36,340 bases of DNA from Streptomyces sp. ISL-11 (lineage in GTDB: Bacteria; Actinomycetota; Actinomycetes; Streptomycetales; Streptomycetaceae). How positions within the stretch are numbered: the first letter of the stretch is position 1; the number at the start of each line of letters is the position of its first letter. The notes beneath the pieces were generated by a model. It was not told where the DNA came from, did not search any database, and saw only the letters and a program-made list of their open reading frames with translations. Positions 7,764 through 15,715 of this stretch are shown here, piece after piece. Made by a program: the position numbers and the translations under genes. The stretch covers positions 6,631 through 42,970 of the forward strand of contig NZ_JAGGOL010000010.1 in NCBI RefSeq assembly GCF_018614525.1, in the 5' to 3' direction.

Positions 7764-8771
7764 TTCAGGCTCCCTTCCTTCCCCCGGTTCGGCCCTGCGC
7801 GCCGTCGGCCCGACCTTGCGTACCTGGAGGGGCGCTGCGGAACGTGGCTGCGGCACCACCTGGGCGACGCCTGCCGTGGCGACTCATCAGGACTGGAGGC
7901 TTTCCTTGGACATCGCACCACCTTGTGGAGCCTCCTGACCTACCCCACCGCCGGCACGCAGCGGATCGAGATCATCTGCAACTGGATCGATGTGCTCTTC
8001 CACCTCGATGACCTCTTTGTTCACGCCTCTGGTGCCAGGTCGGAGGAACTGGGCTTGCGCCACCTGCGAGACGTCATCGACGGGCGACCCGTCACGGCGG
8101 ACACCGCCTACCTCCGCACGTTCGCCTGCCTGCGCCGGCGCGCCCGGGCCGCCATGCCCGTTCCCGTGTGGGACCGCTTTGTCCACACGATCGAAGGTTT
8201 CCTCGACGCCTGCCGCACCGAGCGTCACTGGCAGGAAACCCGGGCGGCCATCGACCTGTCCGCCTACGAGGAGTCCCGCGGCAGGTCGATCGGGCAGTGT
8301 TGCTTCCCTCTCCTGGAATACGGCCTGGGCCTCGACCTGTCCGGCGAGCTGGAGTCCCACCCTGAACTGGAGCGGCTCAATACCCTCGTGGCCCGCCACT
8401 GGATCGGGGTCAACGACATCTTCTCCTACCGTAAGGAGTCCTACAGCGGTGACACCATGAATGTAATTGGCCTCGCCCTGGCGGAAAACGGCGGCGACTT
8501 GCAGGCAGCGGTCAACCGCGTCGCGAGCACGGTCAGGAGAACCGAGGAGGAATTCGCCTCCCTGTCCGAGCACTTCCTTAATGGGCCGGCCAGCGGTAAC
8601 ACGAACGTCCGGCAGTACGTGGAAGCACTGAAGTGGATAATCACGGGCAACCTGGAGTGGTCCTACATCACCACCCGTTACAACGGCTCCGGCCACGTAT
8701 GGAACGGGGAAACCGCCGCTCTTGTGGTTCTTACGCCCCACAGAACCCGTTACCTGCCCCTAAGTCGCTGA
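7764..8771 (+). CDS. Class I terpene synthase, N-terminus out of frame
   Basis: The main frame has only a TTG start at 7923, but homology-like sequence begins earlier: from 7764 it reads FRLPSFPRFGP, the usual entry of bacterial terpene cyclases, then W-L-R-H-H. The preceding residues (LIADIPA, 7744-7764) are in another frame, and one missing base near 7763 would join them as ADIPAFRLP. No good start codon was found. Motifs: aspartate-rich FHLDDLFVH, NSE motif NDIFSYRKES and the C-terminal RY pair in SYITTRYNG. About 335 residues restored, normal for the family, which cyclises a prenyl diphosphate using Mg. The first motif lacks the usual third acid. The product cannot be predicted, and the gene may be inactive. 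Confidence 0.75.
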   Translation, partial: FRLPSFPRFGPARRRPDLAYLEGRCGTWLRHHLGDACRGDSSGLEAFLGHRTTLWSLLTYPTAGTQRIEIICNWIDVLFHLDDLFVHASGARSEELGLRHLRDVIDGRPVTADTAYLRTFACLRRRARAAMPVPVWDRFVHTIEGFLDACRTERHWQETRAAIDLSAYEESRGRSIGQCCFPLLEYGLGLDLSGELESHPELERLNTLVARHWIGVNDIFSYRKESYSGDTMNVIGLALAENGGDLQAAVNRVASTVRRTEEEFASLSEHFLNGPASGNTNVRQYVEALKWIITGNLEWSYITTRYNGSGHVWNGETAALVVLTPHRTRYLPLSR

Positions 8772-9214
8772 CCCCGGCCAGCGGCTCCTCGACCGACTCG
8801 GCACCGACACCGGCCCCGTCCTGGCGAGCGTATAGATCCCGTCCGGCGGGCTGACCGACCCCGCCCTGCTGGACCAGGCCCCGTCCGGCGAAGCCCCCTT
8901 GCCGCCGATCAGATCCCGCAGCGCAAAGCGGTGCCGCACACCCGCCGGCGCCAGCCCCCGCCGAGCCGCGAAGGCCGTCTCCCCTGCCGCGCCGCAGGAC
9001 GCCGACGGGGCAAGGGAGCAGACCGACGGGTGGTGAGTGCTCCTTCCGGGGCGTCACCCGGCCAGTTGCAAAGCAGCCCCGCCCGCCGACCGCCACAGGC
9101 CGGCCGACGGGTGGCGGTCTGTCGTTTCCGGAAGCAATGCAACCCCCGGATCGGGTGAGCGGCCACGGCCGAGTGAATCGCACAAGCCCGCCCCGACCGC
9201 GCGGGGAGGCCGCT
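8772..9214. other. Intergenic region, no convincing gene
   Basis: These 443 bp lie between the terpene synthase and the NUDIX gene. One plus-strand frame reads GLTDPALLDQAPSGEAPLP but is broken by stops and lacks a start, so at most it is a gene relic. A strong hairpin near the end is listed separately. Confidence 0.4.
9088..9119 (+). terminator. Hairpin terminator candidate
   Basis: Perfect 9-bp arms GACCGCCAC (9088-9096) and GTGGCGGTC (9111-9119) enclose a 14-nt loop and are followed by TGTCGTTTCC. It could end transcription from the terpene-synthase side before the NUDIX gene. Confidence 0.5.
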
Positions 9215-9688
9215 GTGAGTGACCGGACCCGCTACCGAAGCGTGGTCGACGTCATGGTCCTGCTGCACCGCACCGACGGGCGAGTGCTGCTGCTGCGCCG
9301 GGCCGGGGCCGTGTACGCCGCCGGTCTCCTTGCCCCGCCCGGCGGGCATCTGGAGGACGGGGAGACCGTCGTCGCCGGGGCCCTGCGCGAAGTGGACGAG
9401 GAGGTCGGGGTCACGATCGCGCCGGCCGACTTGGAGTTCTGCCATCTCGTCCACCACCGCTCCCCGGAGGGTGAGGCCCGGCTGGGTTTGGTCTTCACCG
9501 CGCAGCGGTGGTCCGGGGAGCCGCGCAACCGGGAGCCGGGCAAGTGCTCGGCGTTGGTGTGGGCGAACCCGTCCCAGCCCCCGCCGGACTGTGTGCCCTA
9601 CACCGCCGCCGTCCTGGACCGGTTCTGCTCCGGTGCACTGCTGTCCACGCACGGTTGGCCCACCACCCGAGCGGGAGGCGCCGCATGA
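9215..9688 (+). CDS. NUDIX hydrolase
   Basis: GTG 9215 is preceded by GGGGAGG at 9203-9209, which decides the start over the longer frame. The 157-residue protein carries a textbook Nudix box, GHLEDGE followed by REVDEEVGV (G-x5-E-x7-R-E-U-x-E-E-x-G-U), at about residues 44-66. Such enzymes cleave nucleoside diphosphates linked to another group, using Mg; the substrate is unknown. Its stop overlaps the start of the ABC transporter (ATGA), so the two are translated as a pair and probably work together. Confidence 0.88.
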   Translation: MSDRTRYRSVVDVMVLLHRTDGRVLLLRRAGAVYAAGLLAPPGGHLEDGETVVAGALREVDEEVGVTIAPADLEFCHLVHHRSPEGEARLGLVFTAQRWSGEPRNREPGKCSALVWANPSQPPPDCVPYTAAVLDRFCSGALLSTHGWPTTRAGGAA

Positions 9689-11688
9689 AGCGGAGACCCA
9701 AGAGTGTCCCGATCGATGCGGAAGGGTCGGAGTCGGAGAGGCTGCTGTTCGGCGGGCCGCTGCTGTACGACAACGGGTGGGCCAAGCATGAGACGGCGTA
9801 TTTCGACATGTCGTTGTGGGCCATGGCCAAAACTCTGCCGCGGCTGGTCCGCTCCACGGTGCGCTTGGCGTGGCGGGCCGACCGCCGGGCGCTGAGGATC
9901 GTGGGTGCCTCCGAGCTGGCCCGGGGTGTGGGCCAGGCGGTGGGGCTGGTGGCGGTCAACAGCGTCCTGACCGCCGTCCTCGCCGCCGGCACCATCGAGC
10001 ACCGCCTGCACGCCGCCATCGCGGCGTTGATCGTGGTGACGCTCGCCGGGATGATCAGTGCCTTGGCGACGTCGGCTTCGACGTCGGGCACGGGCCGGCT
10101 GGAGCCGAAGGTCGAGCGGGTGGCGACCCAGCTGTATCTGGAGCGGGTGATTCGGGTCGAGCTGTCGGCGATCGAGGACGCGGACTTCCACCGGCTGTTG
10201 GACTCTGCCCAGTACGGTGCGGCCGCGTCGCGTCGCATGATCGGCTACTGCGCCGGCGTCATCGGTTCCCTGGTGTCCTTCGCCGCCGCCGCCGGCGTGC
10301 TCACCGTGCTCCACCCTGTGCTCCTGCCGCTTCTCGTCCTGATGACCGTGCCCCGCTCCTGGGCCTCACTGCGGAACTCCCGGACTCGGTATGCGAGCTA
10401 TCTGCGGTGGGTGCAGCACTCGCGGGCCGGACGGCTGCTGAGTCAGACTCTCATGCGCACCGGGCCCGCACCGGAGATCCGCGTCCATGGCGTCGGCCCG
10501 TTCCTGGTGGAGCACTTCCGCAGCATGTCCGAGGACTCCGAGGCCGAGCAGTCACGGCTGGCCGACAGCGCCGCCCGCGTCCGTCTGATCGCCTCCGGCC
10601 TCACCGGCGCCGCCATGGTCATCACCTACCTGGCCCTGATGGGGCTCCTGGTGGCCGGGGTGATGGACCTGTCGGTGGCGGGAACGGCCGTGCTGGCCAC
10701 CCGGACCGGCGGACAGAGCCTGTCCACCCTCGTCCTCCAGGTCAACAACCTCTACGAGGAGTCCTGCTACGTCATGGACCTCGAACGCCTCTACAAGGAG
10801 TCGGCCGAGCGCGCCATCCCCGAAGGCGGGCTCCCGGTTCCCCGGGACCTGGACCTGATCCGCTTCCAGGATGTGACCTTCCACTACCCCACCGACGCAT
10901 CGGAGGACCCGCAGGAGCCCAAGCGGTCGGCGCTCAAGGACGTGACCCTGGACATTCCGATGGGCAAGATCGTGGCCCTCGTGGGCGAGAACGGCTCGGG
11001 CAAGACGACCGTCTCCAAGCTCCTGGCCGGTCTCTACCAGCCCGACGGCGGGAACATCCTGTGGGCCGGGGTGGATGCCAGGGAGCTGGACCGGGCCGAG
11101 CTGTTCTCCCGGATCGGGATGGTCAGCCAGGACTTCCACCGGTGGCCTTTCACCTGCCGTATGAATGTGGCCATCGGCCGCACCGACCGGCCCCTCGATC
11201 AGCGGGTGTTGGAGGAGTCGGCCGCCTACACGGGGGCCGACGAGGTGGTGGAGGAGCTGCCGCGGGGCTGGGACACGCTGCTGTCCAAGGGGTACAAGGG
11301 CGGGCATCAGATCTCCGGCGGCCAGTGGCAGCGCCTGGGGATTGCCAGGGCACGATACAGGGACGCGCAGATCCTCATCGTCGACGAGCCCACCTCGGCC
11401 CTGGACGCACGGGCTGAGCTGGAGGTCTTCGACCGGATCCGCAAGCTCGCCGACGGCGGGCGGACGGTCGTCCTGATCACCCACCGCCTGGCCTCCGTAC
11501 GGCACGCCGACATCATCCACGTCCTGGACAAGGGCGAGCTGCGCGAGAGCGGCACCTTCGATGAGCTCCTGCGCACCAGGGGCCTGTTCCACGAGCTGTA
11601 CGAGATGCAACGCCGACAGTTCCAGGACGTCCCCGTGCCGGAGCAGCGGCAGCCGGCCGAGAGGGTGAAGGCGGCCGAGGAGCTGTGA
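9685..11688 (+). CDS. ABC exporter, fused membrane and ATPase domains
   Basis: This 667-residue half-transporter starts at ATG 9685, overlapping the NUDIX stop by four bases. Residues about 60-360 form the membrane part with several hydrophobic helices (LVAVNSVLTAVLAAG, AAIAALIVVTLAGMI, FAAAAGVLTVLHPVLLPLLVL, GAAMVITYLALMGLLVAGVM). The C-terminal ATPase has Walker A GENGSGKTT at about 433, Q-loop VSQDF, signature SGGQWQRLG at about 542, Walker B ILIVDEPTSALD and the H-loop in ITHRLASVRH. It should act as a dimer exporting a small molecule, peptide or lipid. No precursor peptide or biosynthetic partner other than the NUDIX enzyme is seen, so cargo is unknown. The ordering resembles cobalamin- or lipid-type exporters less than peptide exporters, but this is only an impression. 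Confidence 0.88.
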   Translation: MKRRPKSVPIDAEGSESERLLFGGPLLYDNGWAKHETAYFDMSLWAMAKTLPRLVRSTVRLAWRADRRALRIVGASELARGVGQAVGLVAVNSVLTAVLAAGTIEHRLHAAIAALIVVTLAGMISALATSASTSGTGRLEPKVERVATQLYLERVIRVELSAIEDADFHRLLDSAQYGAAASRRMIGYCAGVIGSLVSFAAAAGVLTVLHPVLLPLLVLMTVPRSWASLRNSRTRYASYLRWVQHSRAGRLLSQTLMRTGPAPEIRVHGVGPFLVEHFRSMSEDSEAEQSRLADSAARVRLIASGLTGAAMVITYLALMGLLVAGVMDLSVAGTAVLATRTGGQSLSTLVLQVNNLYEESCYVMDLERLYKESAERAIPEGGLPVPRDLDLIRFQDVTFHYPTDASEDPQEPKRSALKDVTLDIPMGKIVALVGENGSGKTTVSKLLAGLYQPDGGNILWAGVDARELDRAELFSRIGMVSQDFHRWPFTCRMNVAIGRTDRPLDQRVLEESAAYTGADEVVEELPRGWDTLLSKGYKGGHQISGGQWQRLGIARARYRDAQILIVDEPTSALDARAELEVFDRIRKLADGGRTVVLITHRLASVRHADIIHVLDKGELRESGTFDELLRTRGLFHELYEMQRRQFQDVPVPEQRQPAERVKAAEEL

Positions 11689-11845
11689 CGGATGTCCCGG
11701 CGGGAGGGTCCCTGTGGCGGCACGACAGAGGGGGGCACTCCGACGTCTCCGTACGCCGACGCGCGGGGCGTGGAGCTGCAGACCCTGCCTCGGGAACGCG
11801 GACGAGTCCCAGCGGTCCGTGGGCCGGAACAGTTCCCGCGCCGAC

Positions 11846-11870
11846 GTGGGCCGCCAGACCGACGGCCCAC
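11846..11870. terminator. Inverted repeat between convergent genes
   Basis: Perfect 8-bp arms GTGGGCCG (11846-11853) and CGGCCCAC (11863-11870) lie between the ABC exporter and the convergent lipoprotein gene, so it may stop transcription from either side. The rest of 11689-11932 shows no gene. Confidence 0.45.
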
Positions 11871-11932
11871 TACCGGAACCGAATCCGAGGCTCGACGACG
11901 CAAACCCCAAAGGCCCCCAGTCCCCGCCGATT

Positions 11933-12163
11933 TCAGTTTCCGGCGTCGTCAGCGTTGCCGTTGACGTCCGCGGACGCTACGGCGTGCTCGGCATCGTCGA
12001 CCGTCTTCTCCATCCGCGCAAGCTCATCCGTCGAAGCCGAGGACGAGGACGAGCCAGCGGCCGGGGCCGCGTTCCCTGACGAGTGAGAGCACGCGGTGGT
12101 GCCCAGGATGGGCACCACCAGCGCGGTCATCACCAGTGCGGCCAGGCGTCGACGGCAGGTCAT
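11933..12163 (-). CDS. Small lipoprotein
   Basis: This 76-residue protein starts at ATG 12163, overlapping the stop of the preceding gene (ATGA). It has a basic N-terminus (MTCRRRL), a hydrophobic stretch and a lipobox ending LGTTAC, so Cys about 25 should be lipidated and the chain anchored outside the membrane. The mature part is a Ser/Ala-rich linker followed by a short acidic helix (TDELARMEKTVDDAEHAV). No enzymatic motif. It ends the two-component-system gene set and may be a sensor partner or an output gene. Confidence 0.7.
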   Translation of the reverse strand: MTCRRRLAALVMTALVVPILGTTACSHSSGNAAPAAGSSSSSASTDELARMEKTVDDAEHAVASADVNGNADDAGN

Positions 12164-12606
12164 GACTTCGGGCTCGCAGAGCCGGCCTTGCCGTTGTTGT
12201 TGGCCTTGCACCAGGTGGCGACGCCCTTCAGGTCGGGCTTCTGCTTCTTCAGGTCCGTCAGGAGCTTCTTGCGCGTGTCGAGACGGTCGCCGAGGAACTT
12301 GGCGATGGCCGTGTGGTTGGCCTTCTTGGCGTTGGCGATGCGCTGTTCCAGGTACTTGATCGAGCCGCGCGTGCCGACCGTGCCTTCCATGCGCTTGATC
12401 CGCTCATCGATCCGGCGCTCCAGCTTGGGCGCCCGCTGGCACAGCTTCTTCGCGCCGTCCCCCTTGGGGCCTTCGGCGTGCGCGGTCGTGGAAGCGCCTC
12501 CGGCCGGGCTCGCGCTGTCCGCCGCGTACGAGGGCGCGGCGGCGACCGCTGTCGCGGTGAGGACCAGGCCCGCCAGCACCGTGGTCATGGTGGTTGTGCG
12601 CCGCAT
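12160..12606 (-). CDS. Secreted helical protein of unknown function
   Basis: ATG 12606 (MRRTTTMTTVLAGL) was chosen because GGAG lies six bases upstream; an ATG 18 bp earlier has no such site. The 148-residue product has a signal peptide cut near SYAAD at about 28-30. The mature part is basic and strongly helical (KLCQRAPKLERRIDERIKRMEG; YLEQRIANAKKANH; LDTRKKLLTDLKK), possibly a helical bundle or coiled coil, with Cys at the start and near the end (VATWCK) that could form a disulfide. No known domain recognised. Three 11-bp repeats about 80-112 bp upstream suggest activation by the neighbouring response regulator. Confidence 0.75.
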   Translation of the reverse strand: MRRTTTMTTVLAGLVLTATAVAAAPSYAADSASPAGGASTTAHAEGPKGDGAKKLCQRAPKLERRIDERIKRMEGTVGTRGSIKYLEQRIANAKKANHTAIAKFLGDRLDTRKKLLTDLKKQKPDLKGVATWCKANNNGKAGSASPKS

Positions 12607-12685
12607 GAGGGTCTCCGTTTCCATGTACTGCCAAGAGATGGGCGACGGTCCGTCGCCGCGGGGCGGCGACGGACTGTACGAGCGT

Positions 12686-12718
12686 GAAGTTAGGTGCCGT
12701 TCTTGTGCTTTCCTTGTG
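12686..12718 (-). promoter_or_regulatory. Three 11-bp direct repeats with -10 box (response-regulator operator)
   Basis: On the minus strand the sequence is three 11-mers in register: CACAAGGAAAG, CACAAGAACGG and CACCTAACTTC. The last contains a TAACTT -10-like box, and the repeats occupy the -35 region, as in PhoB-type class II activation. A related pair precedes the small membrane-protein gene (13119-13140). OmpR-family regulators bind 11-bp direct repeats, so the regulator encoded at 14607 is the natural candidate. Confidence 0.6.
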
Positions 12719-12775
12719 AGCCCGGATCGTCTGCGGTCGCTGCTCGGACCGGGCATCCGGCGACATGCGCGGAGG

Positions 12776-13075
12776 TCACCGAGGTGGAGCGGTGATCACG
12801 GGGGCTGATCCTTCGACGCGCATTCCGCTGCCGCCTGCGGTGATCAGGGCACCGCAGAGGAGGACGGCCGCGGCAAGGCCGGCCGCCGCGAGGGCGGCGA
12901 TCAGCGAGTCGGCCGCCATGACGAGGTCACGTCGGGGCAGGCGAGGACGGGCCGCGCGCTCCCCGCGCCTTCGTGCCTTCCTTCCGGCTTCCACGGGCCT
13001 GCGGGGGGTGTGGGCCTGTTGTCCTCGCCGGTCGGCTCCCGTTGCGCAGGGGGCTGCCGTGTTTCCGGTACGCAT
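12776..13075 (-). CDS. Small membrane protein
   Basis: ATG 13075 has a strong GGAGGAGGA site four bases upstream. The 99-residue protein has a very basic N-terminal half (RKARRRGERAARPRLPRR) and one transmembrane helix at about 54-80 (SLIAALAAAGLAAAVLLCGAL), then a short tail. Topology by the positive-inside rule puts the basic part in the cytoplasm. It lies just after the histidine-kinase gene, and a copy of the 11-bp operator lies before it. It may modulate the kinase, but no family is recognised. Confidence 0.6.
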   Translation of the reverse strand: MRTGNTAAPCATGADRRGQQAHTPRRPVEAGRKARRRGERAARPRLPRRDLVMAADSLIAALAAAGLAAAVLLCGALITAGGSGMRVEGSAPVITAPPR

Positions 13076-13118
13076 GATGTCCTCCTCCGCGCGGGCATTG
13101 CCGGGCCGCGCCGAGGAG

Positions 13119-13151
13119 GAAGCTAGGCGCCTTCTTTGTGGGATTCCTGTC
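13119..13151 (-). promoter_or_regulatory. Second copy of the 11-bp direct-repeat promoter element
   Basis: Minus strand: CACAAAGAAGG followed by CGCCTAGCTTC, matching CACAAGAACGG and CACCTAACTTC at 12686-12707; a third, degenerate unit covers 13141-13151. TAGCTT is a possible -10 box. The element overlaps the last codons of the kinase gene and lies 44-76 bp before the start at 13075, giving the downstream genes their own regulated promoter. Confidence 0.5.
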
Positions 13152-14610
13152 GCCGCCCGGCGGTCTCCGAGAGCCAGTCCCGGTGCGGCGCCGCCACCCC
13201 CGGCCGGCTCTGACGCGCGGAGGGAAAAGTGATCTCGAAGCGCGCCCCCCGGCCACCGGGGCCGTCCAGGACACGCAAGTGGGCCCGATGCAGGTCGGCC
13301 TGCTGGGCGACGAGGGTGAGGCCCAGACCCGAGCCGGGGCTGCCGGAGCGCCGGTGGAACCGTTTGAAGATCCTCTGCCGGTCCTCCGGCGGCACTCCGG
13401 GACCCTGATCATCCACGCTGAGGACCACCGCCGGGGCGTCACCGTCACCCGCCGCCCCCAGCGTCACCGCGATACGGGCCCGGCCGTCAGCCGACATGCC
13501 GTGTGCCAGGGCGTTGACGAGGAGGTTGTCCAACAGCGACCGCAACCCCGGCCTCCATCCGTGCACCGTCAGGCCCGAGGCACACTCGAGCGTCACGTCG
13601 GCCTCAGGATGTACGCGGCGCAGGTCCGTCACGGAGGCATCCGTGAGGTCGGACAGGTCGACGTGCTCGAACGCGTCCGCCTCGACCAGATCTCCTTGGG
13701 CAAGCGCCCGCAGCATCACCAGCAACGCCAGCACACGGGCGTGGCCGCACCGCAGGTCGTCCACGGTCTCCACACGATCCTCGGGATCGAGGTCCTGGAA
13801 GGAGTCGAGGATGTCGAGGTTGGTCTGCATGCTCATCAGCGGGGTGCGCAGCTCGTGGGATGCGGCGGCGGCGAAGGAGCGGGCTGTGGCCAAGGCCTCG
13901 ATGGTGCGGCCGGCTTGCTCGTCATAGCGAAGGAGGAAGGTTTGCAACGTGTGGGCGAGGTCGTCGACCTCCGTGATCCGAGTGGGCGTGTGCTCCAGTC
14001 GGGCGGCGGAGGTGCGGGGGTCGAGGCCGCTGGTGTGCTGCTGCAGTCGGCGCAGTGGCCGGGTCGCCCGGGCGGCCAGCGCCCAGGCCAGGCCCGCGGA
14101 CAGGGGTGCGGCGAGCAGCGAGACGGTGATCACGCGGCGGCGCACGAGCTGGATCTGCGCCTGGTTCGCGGTGTCCGGGGAGAACAGCCACAGCGTCCCT
14201 TGCACCCCTGGGCGGCTGCCGTTCACCGGGACCTTCAAGGCACGCCACGCCTTTCCGTGGGACCGGACCGTGACCGGGTGCCTGGTCTCGGCCGGCAGAC
14301 GTACCGAGGGGTCGGGTTGGGGTCCGTCCATGACGGTGCCGTCCGGGCCGGTCAGGCGGATGCCGACGTCCAGGGCCGACGTGAGGAGCTCGCGCTGGCG
14401 GGCTTGCTCGGCGCGCGGGCGGTCCTGGGAACTCGCGCGGAGCAGACCGCGAGCCGCCCCTGCCACGCTGTGGGCGCGCTCGGTGAGCCGCTGGTCGGCC
14501 TGGGCGTGCAGGTCCTTGGTGACCAGGCTCACCAGCACCCAGCCCGAGGCTGCCACCAGCAGCGGCACCACAGCTCCCACCGCGATCGCGATCCGGGTGG
14601 ACAATCTCAT
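13123..14610 (-). CDS. Sensor histidine kinase (EnvZ/BaeS type)
   Basis: The 495-residue protein starts at ATG 14610, overlapping the regulator's stop (ATGA). Transmembrane helices at about 6-30 and 159-181 flank an extracellular sensor domain of about 125 residues. A HAMP linker (RPLRRLQQH) precedes the phospho-acceptor SHELRTPLMSMQ (His252) and the ATP-binding domain with N box NLLVNALAHG, G1 DDQGPGVP and G2 GSGLGLTLV. It should autophosphorylate on His252 in response to an envelope signal and pass phosphate to the adjacent regulator. The signal is unknown; the secreted and lipoprotein partners downstream point to the cell envelope. Confidence 0.93.
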   Translation of the reverse strand: MRLSTRIAIAVGAVVPLLVAASGWVLVSLVTKDLHAQADQRLTERAHSVAGAARGLLRASSQDRPRAEQARQRELLTSALDVGIRLTGPDGTVMDGPQPDPSVRLPAETRHPVTVRSHGKAWRALKVPVNGSRPGVQGTLWLFSPDTANQAQIQLVRRRVITVSLLAAPLSAGLAWALAARATRPLRRLQQHTSGLDPRTSAARLEHTPTRITEVDDLAHTLQTFLLRYDEQAGRTIEALATARSFAAAASHELRTPLMSMQTNLDILDSFQDLDPEDRVETVDDLRCGHARVLALLVMLRALAQGDLVEADAFEHVDLSDLTDASVTDLRRVHPEADVTLECASGLTVHGWRPGLRSLLDNLLVNALAHGMSADGRARIAVTLGAAGDGDAPAVVLSVDDQGPGVPPEDRQRIFKRFHRRSGSPGSGLGLTLVAQQADLHRAHLRVLDGPGGRGARFEITFPSARQSRPGVAAPHRDWLSETAGRRQESHKEGA

Positions 14611-15326
14611 GTGCGGCACCCCTGCCCGCTTCCGTCGTCGTCCCGCAGGACGAAGCCGACGCCGCGCACCGTGTGCAGGATCCTGAGCCGTCCGTCCGCT
14701 TCCAGCTTGCGGCGCAGATAGCTGACGAAGGTGTCCACCGCGTCGGTCCGGACCTGAAGGTCGTAGCCCCACACCCGGTCCAGCAGCTGGTCACGGGTCA
14801 GGACAAGGTCGGCGTTGCGCGCGAGAACGTCCAGCAACTCGAACTCGCGCCGGGTCAGCTGCACCGGCCGGCCGTCGAGGCTCACGGTGCGCGCGGCCGC
14901 ATCCAGGACCAGGCCTCCGACCCGTACGGTGTCCGTGGCGCTCGGCGGCCTGCGGCGCAGCAGCGCGTGCAGGCGCAGCACCAGCTCGTCGAGGGCGAAG
15001 GGCTTGACGAGGTAGTCGTCCCCACCGGCCTGCAGGCCGGCCACCCGGTCGGCCACCTCGTCGAGTGCGGAGAGCATCAGCACCGGTATGTCATTGCCGT
15101 CCGCTCGCAAGCGCCGGCACACCGCGATGCCGTCGAGGTCGGGCATCGAGATGTCCAGGACCACGACATGCGGTGCCGCCTCCGCCACCTTGGCCAGCGC
15201 ACTGCGGCCCCCGTCCGCCAGATCGACGGTGAATCCGTTCAGCCGCAATCCGCGCCCCAGCGAACGCCGGATCGCGGAGTCGTCGTCCACCAGCAAGACC
15301 CGCCCATGGCTGGCCCCTGCACCCAT
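14607..15326 (-). CDS. OmpR-family response regulator
   Basis: ATG 15326 is chosen for the GGAGG site eight bases upstream; the longer frame from 15353 has none. The 239-residue protein has a receiver domain (acidic pocket VDDD, phospho-Asp58 in VVLDISMPDLDG, Ser86, Lys108 in VKPF) and a winged-helix DNA-binding domain (RREFELLDVLARN, QLLDRVWGYD, VDTFVSYLRRKLE). It forms a pair with the kinase encoded next to it. The 11-bp repeats at 12686-12718 and 13119-13140 are its likely operators. No such repeat was found before its own start, so self-activation is not evident. Confidence 0.93.
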   Translation of the reverse strand: MGAGASHGRVLLVDDDSAIRRSLGRGLRLNGFTVDLADGGRSALAKVAEAAPHVVVLDISMPDLDGIAVCRRLRADGNDIPVLMLSALDEVADRVAGLQAGGDDYLVKPFALDELVLRLHALLRRRPPSATDTVRVGGLVLDAAARTVSLDGRPVQLTRREFELLDVLARNADLVLTRDQLLDRVWGYDLQVRTDAVDTFVSYLRRKLEADGRLRILHTVRGVGFVLRDDDGSGQGCRT

Positions 15327-15715
15327 TTTCCCGCCTCCGCACCACACCTGCACCGAGAGTCGCCATCATGCGCTACCGCCGGCACAGAGGTCCGGGCGGC
15401 AGCGGCCACCTTCCCCCTCGACAGCAGGCCGGGTCAAAAGCCCGGCCCCCGGGACGCGTCCGTTGACCTGCCGTCATTTCCTCCGGGTGGCACAAGTCGT
15501 CACTGCGCCCTACGGGGCCGGAGTTCTCCAGCGAAACCCACAGAGGCGAAACGAACTTCGCCGACCGACGTCCCGTTCGAATGACAAATCGTTTTGGCGG
15601 CCACCCGTTCACCGTCCGATCGCAAGGGGGGAGTAAGCGAGCATGAATTTAAGCGATTTTCACATTCCGCTTCGCCTGAGCGCTAGCCTGGGCTTCTCGG
15701 ACGGTAGGGGGGCGC
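15327..15715. promoter_or_regulatory. Divergent promoter region between the regulator and the caspase/CHAT operon
   Basis: No convincing gene in 389 bp. A weak sigma-70-like pair, TTCACA (15659-15664) and TAGCCT (15684-15689) with a 19-bp spacer, could drive the caspase operon from about 20 bp before its GTG. The stretch 15640-15675 is unusually AT-rich for the window. Confidence 0.35.

Noticed and set aside
8772..9087. Gene remnant between terpene synthase and NUDIX
   Set aside because: One frame has protein-like words but stop codons and no start; not enough to call a pseudogene.
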